DNA of 64,000 nucleotides from Streptomyces taklimakanensis (GCF_009709575.1 NZ_WIXO01000001.1:2730001-2794000), one strand, 5' to 3'; numbered from the stretch's first letter, positions 19,151 to 29,500 are shown. The notes: a model not told the origin generated them from the letters alone. Program-made: numbers and translations.

Positions 19151-20158
19151 ATGAACATCGGAGAACAGGTCATCGAGGTGAGCGGGCTGCGGCGGCGCTA
19201 CGGCCCGGCCAAGGGGGAAGACGGCTTCGAGGCCGTGCGGGGCGTCTCGTTCTCCGTGGCACGCGGCGAGATCTTCGCGCTGTTGGGAACGAACGGGGCG
19301 GGCAAGACCTCCACCGTCGAACTGCTGGAGGGGCTGGCCACGCCCAGTGGCGGCCGGGTGCGCGTCTTCGGGCACGATCCGTACCGCGAGCGCGCCCGGG
19401 TGCGGCCGCGGATCGGCGTGATGCTCCAGGAGGGCGGCTTCCCCTCCGAGCTGACCGTCGCCGAGACCGCCCGGATGTGGGCCGGCTGCACCAGCGGGGC
19501 CCGGCCGTACGGGGAGGTGCTGGAGGCGGTGGGGCTGGCCCGACGCGCGGACGTGCGCGTCAAACAGCTCTCCGGGGGCGAACGGCGGCGGCTGGACCTG
19601 GCCATGGCACTGCTCGGTCGCCCCGAGGTCCTCTTCCTGGACGAGCCGACCACCGGGCTGGACGCCGAGGGCCGGCGGGAGACCTGGCGGTTGGTGCGCG
19701 AACTGCGCGAGGGCGGCACGACGGTGCTGCTGACCACGCACTACCTGGAGGAGGCCGAGGAACTGGCCGACCGGCTCGCGATCATGCGCGCGGGACGGAT
19801 CGTCGTCTCCGGCACTCCGGCCGAGGTCACCGCCACCCGCCCGTCCCGCATCCGCTTCGTGCTGCCCGAGGGGGTGCCCGCGGCCCGGCTCCCGCTGTCG
19901 GTGCCGGCCGCCGTCCACGGGCGACGGGTGGAGGTGCGCACCGATCGACTGCAGGAGGCGCTGACCGAGCTGCTGCTGTGGGCCCGCCGGGAGGACGTGG
20001 AGCTGGAGGAGCTGGACGCCCGCTCGGCGTCCCTGGAGGAGGCGTTCTTGGAGATCGCCCACGAGGGCGGCGCCGACGACCTCCCCGACACCGGGGACGG
20101 CGGGAGCGACACGGACGGCACGGCACGACTGACGGGGACGGGGACGGGAGCACGATGA
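19151..20158 (+). CDS. ABC exporter ATPase (DrrA-like)
   Basis: A 335-residue ATPase of a two-gene ABC-2 exporter. Walker A is GTNGAGKTS, the signature is LSGGERRRLDLA, Walker B is VLFLDEPTTGLD, and the H-loop is TTHYLEEAE. A C-terminal regulatory extension ends in a Gly/Asp/Thr-rich tail. The N-terminus may start at the ATG of MNIGEQVIEV. It overlaps the permease by 4 nt and is followed by a sensor kinase and regulator, an arrangement typical of antibiotic or envelope-stress exporters. The substrate is unknown. Confidence 0.94.
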   Translation: MNIGEQVIEVSGLRRRYGPAKGEDGFEAVRGVSFSVARGEIFALLGTNGAGKTSTVELLEGLATPSGGRVRVFGHDPYRERARVRPRIGVMLQEGGFPSELTVAETARMWAGCTSGARPYGEVLEAVGLARRADVRVKQLSGGERRRLDLAMALLGRPEVLFLDEPTTGLDAEGRRETWRLVRELREGGTTVLLTTHYLEEAEELADRLAIMRAGRIVVSGTPAEVTATRPSRIRFVLPEGVPAARLPLSVPAAVHGRRVEVRTDRLQEALTELLLWARREDVELEELDARSASLEEAFLEIAHEGGADDLPDTGDGGSDTDGTARLTGTGTGAR

Positions 20159-20988
20159 GCACGACCCACACGGCGAGCGACACGACGCACGACACGGCGC
20201 CCGGCGGCGGTGCCACGGACGGCGCCGCGGCCGTCTGGCGGCGGGTGCGGGCACTGGCCCGGGCCGAGCTGACGTTGCTGGTGCGCAACCGCACCGCGCT
20301 GTTCACCGCCCTGCTGATGCCGTTCTTCATGGTCTTCCTCATGCGGTCCTCGGTCGGCGAGATGAACCTGGAGGACACCGGGCTGAGCGTGGCGGGCCTG
20401 GTGATGACCAGCGGCATCGCCATGGTGCTGATCTTCGTCGTCTACACGAACCTCATCCCCACCTACGTCGCCCGCCGAGAGGAACTGGTGCTCAAGCGGC
20501 TGCGGACCGGTGAGGTGCGCGACTGGGAGATCCTGGCCGGCACCGCGCTGCCCGTGGTCGTCCTGGCCGTGGCCCAGTGCGCCCTGCTGGTCGCGGCGGG
20601 CGCCGCGCTGCTGGACATGGCGCCGCCCGAGCGGCTCGACCTGCTGCTGGCCGGTGTGCTGGCGGGCGTCGTCCTGATGGTGCTGACGGCCGCCGTGACG
20701 GCCGTGGTCACCCGCACCGCCGAGAGCGCCCAGATCACCGCGCTGCCGCTGATGCTGGCCTCGTTCGTCGGCTCGGGGCTGTTCGTGCCCCTGGAGGTCA
20801 TGCCGGACCGGTTGGCCGACGTGCTGCGGCTCCTGCCGATGACCCCGGTCGTCGACCTGGTGCGGTACGGCTGGTTCGGTGGCGGCGGGTACGACGACGT
20901 GCTGCGCGCGCTGCTGACCGCGGTGGTCTGGGTGGCGGCGTCGGTGTTCGCCGTACGACGGTGGTTCCGCTGGGAACCGCGTCGCTGA
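20155..20988 (+). CDS. ABC-2 type exporter permease
   Basis: A 277-residue permease with a hydrophilic N-terminus and six predicted membrane helices between about residues 45 and 265. The YVARREELVLKRLRTGE loop typical of DrrB/NatB-like ABC-2 permeases is present. The ATG at 20155 overlaps the ATPase stop (ATGA). It pairs with the ATPase to form a homodimeric transporter. Confidence 0.92.
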   Translation: MSTTHTASDTTHDTAPGGGATDGAAAVWRRVRALARAELTLLVRNRTALFTALLMPFFMVFLMRSSVGEMNLEDTGLSVAGLVMTSGIAMVLIFVVYTNLIPTYVARREELVLKRLRTGEVRDWEILAGTALPVVVLAVAQCALLVAAGAALLDMAPPERLDLLLAGVLAGVVLMVLTAAVTAVVTRTAESAQITALPLMLASFVGSGLFVPLEVMPDRLADVLRLLPMTPVVDLVRYGWFGGGGYDDVLRALLTAVVWVAASVFAVRRWFRWEPRR

Positions 20989-21050
20989 GGATCGGACGAG
21001 GGCGTCGGGGGGTCGAGGAGGGCGCCCCGCCACCACGGGGAGGAGGAGGC

Positions 21051-22394
21051 GTGGCCGTGGCCGTCGGGAGCGGAAGGCCGGGCTGGCTGGAGCGGATGCG
21101 GAGGTCCAGCGGCCCGGTCCGGTTCCACCAGTACACCCGGGGCACGCTCTACTGCTTCGCCGTCTCCGAGGCCGTCCTGCTGGGGTTCTGGTGCGTGGCC
21201 GGGAGCGGGGGCGACGACATCCGGCTCGTCCTCCCCCTGATCGCGTTGTTCGTCGCCGTCTGCGTCTGCCACCTGCTGCTGATCCGGGACGGTCTGCGGT
21301 ACTACCTGGGCGCCGCCGAGCGGCCGACCGGACTGGCGGTGGCGTACGTCGTCCTCGTGGTGGGCGGGATCGCCGTCCTGCACACCGGGGTCGGCACCGG
21401 GCTGCTGAACCCGGGAGCGGTGGTCGCCTCCACCTGGTTGTTGATGTTCTTCCCCGGGCCCCTGCTCCTCGTGCTCCCCGTCCGGCGCTGCGTCGCCCTG
21501 GGGGCGGGGGTGCTCGCCTGCTCGACGCTGTCCGTGGTGGCGGCGGGGGTCCGCGGCGAACAGCTGGGGTACCACATGAGTGCCGCCGTCTTCGGCATGG
21601 CCGTCTTCGGGTTCTCCTACCGCTGCTCCGGCTGGACGATGCGGGTGGTCAACGAACTGGAGGAGGCCCGGGAGACGCAGGCCCGGCTGGCGGTGGCCGA
21701 GGAGCGGCTGCGGTTCGGCCGGGACATGCACGACGTCCTGGGCCGCAACCTGTCGGTGATCGCCCTCAAGAGCGAGTTGGCCGTACAGCTCGCCCAGCGC
21801 GGTTCGCCCTTGGCGGTGGAGCAGATGACGGAGGTCCAGCGGATCGCGCGGGAGTCCCAGCGGGAGATGCGGGAGGTGGTGCGCGGCTACCGGGAGACGG
21901 ACCTGCACACCGAGCTGGTCGGCGCGCGCGGCGTGCTCCGCGCGGCCGGGATCGACTGCCGGATCGAGGACGACGGCAGCGACGAACTGACCGGGCCGCT
22001 GCACGCGGCCCTGGGCTGGGTGGTCCGCGAGGGGACCACCAACGTGCTGCGGCACGCCGACGCCCGGCTGTGCACGGTACGGCTGTGGGTGACCGGTCCG
22101 GGGGACGGCGGGGCCGGGGGCGCCGGCCCGGTCGCCGAACTGGTCATGGAGAACGACGGCGCCCCCCGCTCCGGAACCGCCGCGGGGGGCGGCTCCGGAC
22201 TGGCCGGGCTCCGCGAGCGCCTGGCCGTGCTGGGCGGCACGTTGACCGGAGAGCGCGGCTCGGACGGTACCTTCCGCCTGGCGGCCCGGGTGCCCCTGCG
22301 GCCGGCGGACGACGGCGGGACCGGCAGGACCGGCAGGACCGGCAGGACCGGTGGAGACGCCGGCGGACACGAGGAAGGAACGACGGAGCGGTGA
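21051..22394 (+). CDS. Two-component sensor histidine kinase (NarL-type partner, DesK-like)
   Basis: A 447-residue membrane kinase. About six hydrophobic segments span residues 35-190, with no large outside domain. The dimerisation/phosphoacceptor motif FGRDMHDVLGRNLSVIALKSE has His227. A short HATPase domain follows with LGWVVREGTTNVLRHA and GSGLAGLRERL. The C-terminal tail holds a 9-nt tandem repeat coding Gly-Arg-Thr. The DesK-like architecture suggests sensing of the membrane or of a membrane-bound drug. The GTG at 21051 has GGGGAGGAGGAGG upstream. It overlaps the regulator gene by 4 nt. Confidence 0.93.
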   Translation: MAVAVGSGRPGWLERMRRSSGPVRFHQYTRGTLYCFAVSEAVLLGFWCVAGSGGDDIRLVLPLIALFVAVCVCHLLLIRDGLRYYLGAAERPTGLAVAYVVLVVGGIAVLHTGVGTGLLNPGAVVASTWLLMFFPGPLLLVLPVRRCVALGAGVLACSTLSVVAAGVRGEQLGYHMSAAVFGMAVFGFSYRCSGWTMRVVNELEEARETQARLAVAEERLRFGRDMHDVLGRNLSVIALKSELAVQLAQRGSPLAVEQMTEVQRIARESQREMREVVRGYRETDLHTELVGARGVLRAAGIDCRIEDDGSDELTGPLHAALGWVVREGTTNVLRHADARLCTVRLWVTGPGDGGAGGAGPVAELVMENDGAPRSGTAAGGGSGLAGLRERLAVLGGTLTGERGSDGTFRLAARVPLRPADDGGTGRTGRTGRTGGDAGGHEEGTTER

Positions 22395-23035
22395 CCGACC
22401 CCCACGGGAGCGCCCCGGGCGGCGGACGTCCCGTACGGGTGCTGTTGGCCGACGACGAACACCTGATCCGGGGCGCGCTGGCGGCGCTGCTGGCCCTGGA
22501 GGACGACCTCCTGGTGGTCGCCGAGGCCGCGTCCGGCCCGGAGGCGCTGGCGATGGCCGTGGCCCACCGGCCCGACGTCGCGGTGCTGGACCTCCAGATG
22601 CCCGGCAAGGACGGTGTGACGGTCGCCACGGAGCTGCGGACCACGCTCCCCGACTGCCGCGTCCTGATCGTCACCGGGCACGGCCGCCCGGGGCACCTGA
22701 AGCGGGCCCTGTCGGCGGGGGTGCGCGGTTTCGTCCCCAAGACCGTCTCGGCGCAGCGGCTGGCCGAGATCATCCGCACGGTGCACGGCGGGAACCGCTA
22801 CGTGGATCCGGAGTTGGCGGCCGACGCGATCAGCGCCGGCGACTCGCCGCTGACCGCCCGCGAGGCCGAGCTGCTGGAGCTGGCGGCGGACGGGGCTCCG
22901 ATCGCCGAGGTCGCGGAGCGGGCCGCGCTGGCCCCGGGAACGGTCCGCAACTACCTCTCGTCGGCCACCGCGAAGCTGGCCGCCGAGAACCGTCACGCGG
23001 CCGTGCGCATCGCACGCGAGCGAGGTTGGCTATAG
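22391..23035 (+). CDS. Two-component response regulator, NarL/LuxR family
   Basis: A 214-residue regulator. The receiver domain has acidic pocket DD at 21-22, phosphoacceptor Asp67 (AVLDLQM) and conserved Lys in VPKTVS. A LuxR-type helix-turn-helix follows, LTAREAELLELAADGAPIAEVAERAALAPGTVRNY written as LTAREAELLEL then GTVRNYLSSA. It should control the exporter upstream. The stop codon is embedded in a TATAGT box that probably drives the next tRNA. Confidence 0.95.
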   Translation: MTDPHGSAPGGGRPVRVLLADDEHLIRGALAALLALEDDLLVVAEAASGPEALAMAVAHRPDVAVLDLQMPGKDGVTVATELRTTLPDCRVLIVTGHGRPGHLKRALSAGVRGFVPKTVSAQRLAEIIRTVHGGNRYVDPELAADAISAGDSPLTAREAELLELAADGAPIAEVAERAALAPGTVRNYLSSATAKLAAENRHAAVRIARERGWL

Positions 23036-23036
23036 T
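23031..23036 (+). promoter_or_regulatory. -10 element of tRNA-Gly copy 2 overlapping a stop codon
   Basis: TATAGT at 23031-23036 includes the TAG stop (23033-23035) of the response regulator. It lies 55 nt before tRNA-Gly(GCC) copy 2. No strong -35 is seen at 17-18 nt upstream. Confidence 0.5.
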
Positions 23037-23090
23037 GGTCACCGCACCGAACGGAGCACATCCCTCGACGGGGTGGGCGACGTTCCGCGC

Positions 23091-23163
23091 GCGGACGTAG
23101 CTCAGTTGGTAGAGCGCAACCTTGCCAAGGTTGAGGTCGCGAGTTCGAGCCTCGTCGTCCGCT
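23091..23163 (+). tRNA. tRNA-Gly (GCC), copy 2
   Basis: Identical to the copy at 18922-18994, with anticodon GCC and a canonical T loop. Confidence 0.98.
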
Positions 23164-23168
23164 CGGAA

Positions 23169-23198
23169 AAGGCCCCGGTCCTCGTGGACCGGGGCCTT
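23169..23198. terminator. Terminator of tRNA-Gly copy 2, possibly also of purC
   Basis: The same 13-bp stem as at 19000-19029 but with tetraloop TCGT. It lies 75 nt beyond the purC stop, so it may end that convergent transcript as well. Confidence 0.88.
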
Positions 23199-23272
23199 CG
23201 TCGTGCGTGCCCCGCCGCCCGGGGCTCCGGAGCGCCGGCCCGCCCCGGCGGGGAGGCGGGCCGGACGGGCCG

Positions 23273-24187
23273 TCAGCTCCAGCGGGTGCCGGTCAGCAGC
23301 TCGTACGCCTCGATGTAGCGGGCGCGGGTGCGCTCGACGACCTCGGCGGGCAGCTCCGGCGGCGGCTGCTCGCCGCCGCGGTCCCAGCCGGCGGCCGGCG
23401 AGGTCAGCCAGTCGCGGACGATCTGCTTGTCGAAGGAGGGCTGCGCACGGCCCGGCTCCCACCGGTCGGCGGGCCAGAAGCGGGAGGAGTCGGGGGTGAG
23501 GACCTCGTCGGCGAGCACCAGCCGCTCCGCGCCGTCCTCCTCCGTCTCCCACCCGAACTCGAACTTGGTGTCGGCCAGGATGATGCCGCGCTCCCGGGCG
23601 ATGTCCCGGCCCCGGGAGTAGACGGCGAGGGTGAGCTGGCGCAGCCCGGCGGCGGTGTCGGCACCGACCCGGCGGGCGACCTCCTCGTAGGGGACGTTCT
23701 CGTCGTGCTCGCCGACCTCCGCCTTGGTGGCCGGGGTGAAGATCGGGGCGGGCAGCTCGGAGCCGTCCACCAGGCCCTCGGGCAGGGCGAGTCCGCACAC
23801 CGTGCGGGACGCCTCGTACTCGGCCAGGCCCGAGCCGGTGAGGTAGCCGCGGGCCACGCACTCGACCGGGACCATGCGCAGGGAGCGGCAGACGACCGTG
23901 CGCCCCGCCCAGTCGGGCGGTGCGCCGGGCGGGAGGTCGGTGGAGAGCACGTGGTTCGGCACCAGGTCGGCGAGCTGGTCGAACCACCACAGGGAGAGCT
24001 GGGTCAGGACACGGCCCTTGTCGGGGATCTCGGTCGGCAGCACCCAGTCGTAGGCGGAGACGCGGTCGCTGGCGACCATCACCAGATCGCCCCCCTCGGT
24101 CCGGTACAGATCCCGCACCTTGCCCGTGTGCACGTGTACCAGGCCCGGTACCTGCACGGGTTCGGGCTTCTCCACAAAACCGGTCAC
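23273..24187 (-). CDS. purC: SAICAR synthetase
   Basis: A 304-residue phosphoribosylaminoimidazole-succinocarboxamide synthase, which joins CAIR with aspartate. Motifs are HTGKVRDLYRTEGGDLVMVASDRVSA near the N-terminus (GKVRDLY), VPVECVARGYLTGSG, ILADTKFEFG and PDSSRFW. It is of the longer, about 300-residue form. The GTG at 24187 has AGGAGGAG 6 nt upstream. It is convergent with tRNA-Gly copy 2. Confidence 0.97.
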   Translation of the reverse strand: MTGFVEKPEPVQVPGLVHVHTGKVRDLYRTEGGDLVMVASDRVSAYDWVLPTEIPDKGRVLTQLSLWWFDQLADLVPNHVLSTDLPPGAPPDWAGRTVVCRSLRMVPVECVARGYLTGSGLAEYEASRTVCGLALPEGLVDGSELPAPIFTPATKAEVGEHDENVPYEEVARRVGADTAAGLRQLTLAVYSRGRDIARERGIILADTKFEFGWETEEDGAERLVLADEVLTPDSSRFWPADRWEPGRAQPSFDKQIVRDWLTSPAAGWDRGGEQPPPELPAEVVERTRARYIEAYELLTGTRWS

Positions 24188-24392
24188 GGCTCCTCCTGCG
24201 GCTTGGTCCGGGGCTTCCGATTCTCCCGTACGGTCGCGCTCCCCACAGGCCGGGGTCGGGCGGTCGGGTGGGGCGGACCCACGGAGGTGGCCGGGTCGGC
24301 GCCGAACGCCGGAACGGGACGTCGGGGTGGGCGTCGGAGGGGGTGCCGGAGCGGGTGCCAAAGCGGAAGGCCGGCCCGGGGCGCGGGGGCCC

Positions 24393-25871
24393 TCAGGAGT
24401 GCTTGCAGATGCGGTCCAGGAGGTTGGCCGTGGCCCGTTGGATGCGGGGATCGGTGTGGCCGGGCCGGTCCAGGGCCGGGGACCAGGCGAAGGTGCCGGA
24501 GGCGAAGACCAGGGCCCCGCTGGGCGCCCGGTACAGGGAGGTCTCCTGGTGACGGTGCCCCCCGGAGGCGTCCTCGTAGGGCGAGTGGGCGAGCAGCACC
24601 CGCTCGGTGTGCGGCGGCAGCGGGGCGCGCGGGAAGTAGCGGTCGGCCTCGCCGGCGACCATGCCGGGCAGTTCGTCGCCCTCGGCCGCCCCGGTGGACT
24701 CCCACAGCCAGTGGTGGGCGTTCCGCACGACCAGCGGGTACGGCCGGGGCACCTGCCCGGCGTACTGGACGCCCAGCACCTGCTGCTCGGGCTCGCCCTG
24801 GTCGCGCCAGCGCAGCGAGCGCCCGGGGCCGCGCCGCTTGCGGCAGTGCAGCAGTCGGTCGGGGGCGCCGGAGGGCGAGGGGCCCAGCTCCACCTGCCAG
24901 TACATGGTGTTGGCGGAGAGGAAGACCAGCGAGGTGCCGCTGTCGCGGGCCTTCTCCACCGCCCGGCGCATCGGCACCGACCAGTACTCGTCGTGCCCGG
25001 CGAAGACCAGCCCCCGGTAGCGGGAGGGGTCGACACGGCCCGCGTGCAGGTCACGGGTGTCGGCGTAGGCCAGGTCGTAGCCGTAGCGCTCGGCCCACCG
25101 GATGAAGTCGTAGGCGTGGCCCACGTGCAGGGGCAGCCCGGCGCCCGCGTAGGGGCGTTCGAAGGAGACGGTGACGGCCGCCTCCTCCTCGCCCAGCAGC
25201 CGGCCCCGCTCGTCCCAGGCGTGGTAGAGGCTGGCGCCGGTGCGGCCGTCCTCGGGAAAGAGGTTGTACGCCTGCCAGGTGACGTCCGGCAGGACCATCA
25301 GCAGGTCGCCGGGGCGTTCGTCGCGGACGGTGAAGGGGATGTGGGAGCGGTGGCCGTCGGCGGTGGTCAGTACGGCCACATGGGCGCCGGTGCTCCAGTA
25401 GTCCGGGATCTGGAGACGCCAGGAGAGCCACCAGTGGTGGCAGGAGACGGTGCGGTCGGCGGTGAGCGGCGCGGGCTGGACGATGCCGGAGAGCCGGGGA
25501 CTGGTGGTGATCTTGGTCGCGCCCTCGCCGCCGTAGTGACCGATGCGGTAGACGTCCACGCCGAAGGGCTGGGGCGGGTTGACGGTGATCCGGAAGTCGA
25601 TGGACCGGCCCGGACTGACGGCGCCCTCGGAGGTGAAGCCCTTGATCTGGCAGCTCACGTCGTCGACCCCACGGGGGCCGCCGCCGGTGCGGGACGGACT
25701 CCGGTCGCCGTCGAGGGTGCCGTGGTCGAGGTACCAGGGCACGACGTGTCCGGTGTCGTCGAAGTAGTGCTCGTCGCACCGCAGCCAGGGCAGGGGGCCC
25801 TGACCGAACGGATCGGTGACCGCGTGTGCGAGGGCTCCCGACTCCCAGCGCCGGCTCTGCTCCGTGCCCAC
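24393..25871 (-). CDS. N,N-dimethylformamidase large-subunit-like protein
   Basis: A 492-residue protein similar to the large-subunit core of N,N-dimethylformamidase. It has the Ig-like N-terminal part (GRSIDFRITVNPPQPFGVDVYRIGHYGG) and the glutaminase-like-fold core with VFAGHDEYWS and FLSANTMYWQ. No small-subunit gene lies next to it, so dimethylformamide hydrolysis is not implied. The true substrate is unknown. A GTG at 25871 with GGGAGGGAAG upstream is preferred over an earlier in-frame start. No signal peptide is seen. It lies between purC and a membrane protein, about 205 nt upstream of purC. Confidence 0.8.
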   Translation of the reverse strand: MGTEQSRRWESGALAHAVTDPFGQGPLPWLRCDEHYFDDTGHVVPWYLDHGTLDGDRSPSRTGGGPRGVDDVSCQIKGFTSEGAVSPGRSIDFRITVNPPQPFGVDVYRIGHYGGEGATKITTSPRLSGIVQPAPLTADRTVSCHHWWLSWRLQIPDYWSTGAHVAVLTTADGHRSHIPFTVRDERPGDLLMVLPDVTWQAYNLFPEDGRTGASLYHAWDERGRLLGEEEAAVTVSFERPYAGAGLPLHVGHAYDFIRWAERYGYDLAYADTRDLHAGRVDPSRYRGLVFAGHDEYWSVPMRRAVEKARDSGTSLVFLSANTMYWQVELGPSPSGAPDRLLHCRKRRGPGRSLRWRDQGEPEQQVLGVQYAGQVPRPYPLVVRNAHHWLWESTGAAEGDELPGMVAGEADRYFPRAPLPPHTERVLLAHSPYEDASGGHRHQETSLYRAPSGALVFASGTFAWSPALDRPGHTDPRIQRATANLLDRICKHS

Positions 25872-26003
25872 TGCGTCTTCCCTCCCTGTTCGCGCTCCCC
25901 CCGGTCGTGACAGGCACCAGCACATCACATAACGCGAACGTCCGGTCACCCCTTGTCGCGAAACGCCCGGGTTCGGGAACGTGTTCGCCCGGGACCGGGG
26001 TGG

Positions 26004-27743
26004 TCAGACCAGCCGTATGGGCTTGTCGGACCGCACGCCCACGGCCGCCAACCAGTCGCGCAGGGGCCGGGCGTCGGCCTCCTCGGCGAGGGCGAGGACC
26101 GGGCGGGCCAGGTCCGCCCGGCGCTCGCCGGCCACGAACAGGGAAGGACCGTCCAGCCAGTCCAGTCCGGGGGAGGCGCCCGCGGTGTCCACGGCCGCGC
26201 AGCACACGGCGGCCGTGATGTGCTCGGCCAGCAGTTCGCGACCGCCGCGCGGCGGTTGCAGCGGGAACCCGCCGCCGGGCGGCAGGAACGCGCCGTCCCC
26301 GCCGGACAGGGGCGTGGGTGTCCCCGGGAGCGGACCGCCGCTCCCCCGGGCGGCGGCCTCTCGTTCGGCCTCCTCGCGGGCGAGCCGGGCCGCGAGCGCC
26401 TCGGTGCCGCCCGTCGCGCCCTCCAGCCGGTCGATCAGCTCGGCGAGCGTGGGGGTCTCGGTGGCGCGCAGCGCCGTGAAGAGGCGGGCGGCCTCGGTCC
26501 GCCAGATGCGGTCCACGACCTCCTCCGGGTACTGCGACCAGTCCACCGGGGCCCACTCGGGGCCCGGTTCGGCCGGGCCGCCGTGGAAGAGGCGGGCCGC
26601 CAACAGGGAGACCTGGCGGTCCACCTCGCCGGGCTCCTCCAGCAGGTCGCAGGCGGGACGCTCGCCGAGCCGGGTGGCGAAGCCCTCGGCCAGCCGGTCG
26701 CGCCGGGACAGCTCGGTGAGGGCGGAGACCACGCCCGCGTCCAGCCGGGCGGGCCAGCGCCCCGTGCGCCAGGCGGGGAGGGCGACCCGGGTCAGCAGCC
26801 GGTCCCAGCCGGCGTACGCCAGCCCCACCTGCTCCTGGGCCACCACCCGCAGCCCGTAGTCCACCGTCTGGGCGCGGGTCGCGGCGGCGGCCGCGACCAT
26901 GCGCTCCATCTCGGCGGCGTGCGCGGCCCCGGCGCGCAGCAGCAACCTGGCCACCCAGCCGACGAAGTCGTAGGCCAGCCGCCGGGGGGCCGGGCCCCCG
27001 GCGGTGGCGGCGACCGCGGCGGCGGCGTCCAGTCCGCGCACGAAGCGCCGCGCGGCGGCGATGTCGGGGTGCGCGGAGGGCCCGGTGCCCGCGACGACCG
27101 GGGCGAGCAGTGCCCGCAGCTCGGCCACGCGCATCCACCACAGGAAGGGCGAGCCGATGACCAGTACCGGGGCGTCGCCGCCGGCCGTACCACCGCCGGG
27201 GCGGGCGGGGGCGCGGCGGGCTCCGCGGGGCCGCTCGGATCGCTCGGGCCGCTCGGACCGCTCGGGCCAGGGGAGCCGGAGGAGACCGGCGAGCCCCGCG
27301 AGCCGTCCCGTCCTCCCGCCACGGGCCCGCGCGGCGTGCGTCCGGTCCTCCAGCCAACTGTCGCAGTCGGGCGTCAGGGCCACGGCCGAGGGGGCGGGCA
27401 CGTCCAGCCGGTCGGCGAGGTCGCGTATCAGCCGGTACAGATCGGGGGCGGCCGCCTCATCGATCTGCACCGTGGGACTGACCGCCGGACGGGCCCGGGC
27501 GATCACGGCCGCCACCCCACCCGCCACGGCGAGCACCACCAGGGCGACGAGGAGGAGCACCCAGCGCGGCGCGGCCCAGCCGTCACCGAGCCGGCCGGTG
27601 GCCTCGCCGGCGACCAGGACCGCCGCCGCGGCGGCGGGGAGCAGGGCGGCGCCCAGCGCGGTGCCGCGTACCCGGAGGACCGCCAGCGCGTGGTCACGCG
27701 CCGAACGTGCCCCCGTATCCGTCACTGCCACGGGTTCGCTCAC
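26004..27743 (-). CDS. M48-like membrane protein lacking the HExxH metal site
   Basis: A 579-residue protein with two N-terminal membrane segments (about residues 28-48 and 63-83). A domain resembling M48 (HtpX/Ste24) peptidases follows, including APDLYRLIRDLADRLDVPAPSAVAL. Where M48 enzymes have HExxH, this protein has VAELRALLAPVV, so it is probably inactive as a metalloprotease. The long C-terminal part has no known motif except a Gly/Pro-rich linker near residue 490. The GTG at 27743 has AAGGGG upstream. The function is unknown, perhaps a scaffold or pseudoenzyme at the membrane. Confidence 0.75.
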   Translation of the reverse strand: MSEPVAVTDTGARSARDHALAVLRVRGTALGAALLPAAAAAVLVAGEATGRLGDGWAAPRWVLLLVALVVLAVAGGVAAVIARARPAVSPTVQIDEAAAPDLYRLIRDLADRLDVPAPSAVALTPDCDSWLEDRTHAARARGGRTGRLAGLAGLLRLPWPERSERPERSERPRGARRAPARPGGGTAGGDAPVLVIGSPFLWWMRVAELRALLAPVVAGTGPSAHPDIAAARRFVRGLDAAAAVAATAGGPAPRRLAYDFVGWVARLLLRAGAAHAAEMERMVAAAAATRAQTVDYGLRVVAQEQVGLAYAGWDRLLTRVALPAWRTGRWPARLDAGVVSALTELSRRDRLAEGFATRLGERPACDLLEEPGEVDRQVSLLAARLFHGGPAEPGPEWAPVDWSQYPEEVVDRIWRTEAARLFTALRATETPTLAELIDRLEGATGGTEALAARLAREEAEREAAARGSGGPLPGTPTPLSGGDGAFLPPGGGFPLQPPRGGRELLAEHITAAVCCAAVDTAGASPGLDWLDGPSLFVAGERRADLARPVLALAEEADARPLRDWLAAVGVRSDKPIRLV

Positions 27744-27949
27744 CCCCTTGCCGGTCCCCCGCGTACGTCACTCCCTCACTGTGGCACCGCCGAACGACAT
27801 CGCAATGTGCGGTGGGCCACTTGCCGGAGCCATCCGCGGGAACCCTAGTAGGCGCCCCCCGGGACGTCAGCCGGATGAGGAAGCGGTCACTCGATGGAAT
27901 GGCTTTGGGTAAAGCTGGGTGCGCTCCCACCCGCGCCGGGGGTGTCCGG

Positions 27950-29206
<1,257 letters not shown>

Positions 29207-29500
29207 GCCCTGCACCTTATCCACCCGCCGGCCGCCCCCGGCGGGTCCGCCCGGAAGGCGGACGGTGGCCTCGGCCAAGGGGACGTCGTGCGGGGCCGTG
29301 GGCGTACGGCAACCGGGACACACCGCTCACCCGTTCGAGTGAGGGAAGCGAGGCCTGTATACCCAGAAAGGAGCCACGTATGGGCGGAAATACCGTGAAG
29401 GCGGAGAGGTCTCCCACTTCCGGGGGTAGGAAGGGGCCGCAAGCGGTCCGCGAGGTCCGTCCGAGAGTGGTCCGAACGAGGACTTTGTTGGGAGTGGCGG
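29207..29500 (+). promoter_or_regulatory. Upstream region of the SLATT gene with a possible leader ORF
   Basis: A TGTATAC box near 29357, AAAGGAG and an ATG at 29380 open a frame that runs through and past the SLATT start in another frame. It has poor coding bias before 29500. It may be a leader peptide or an upstream start lost by frameshift. Confidence 0.35.

Larger units (their letters stand above)
23091..23220 (+). repeat. 130-bp direct repeat, right copy (tRNA-Gly plus terminator)
   Basis: Partner of 18922-19051; 128 of 130 positions match. See the left copy. Confidence 0.95.

Noticed and set aside
19151..23035. Exporter plus two-component unit considered as an integrative island at tRNA-Gly
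   Set aside because: No integrase, no phage or plasmid genes, and codon use like its neighbours. The bracketing repeats are reported, but island status is not claimed.
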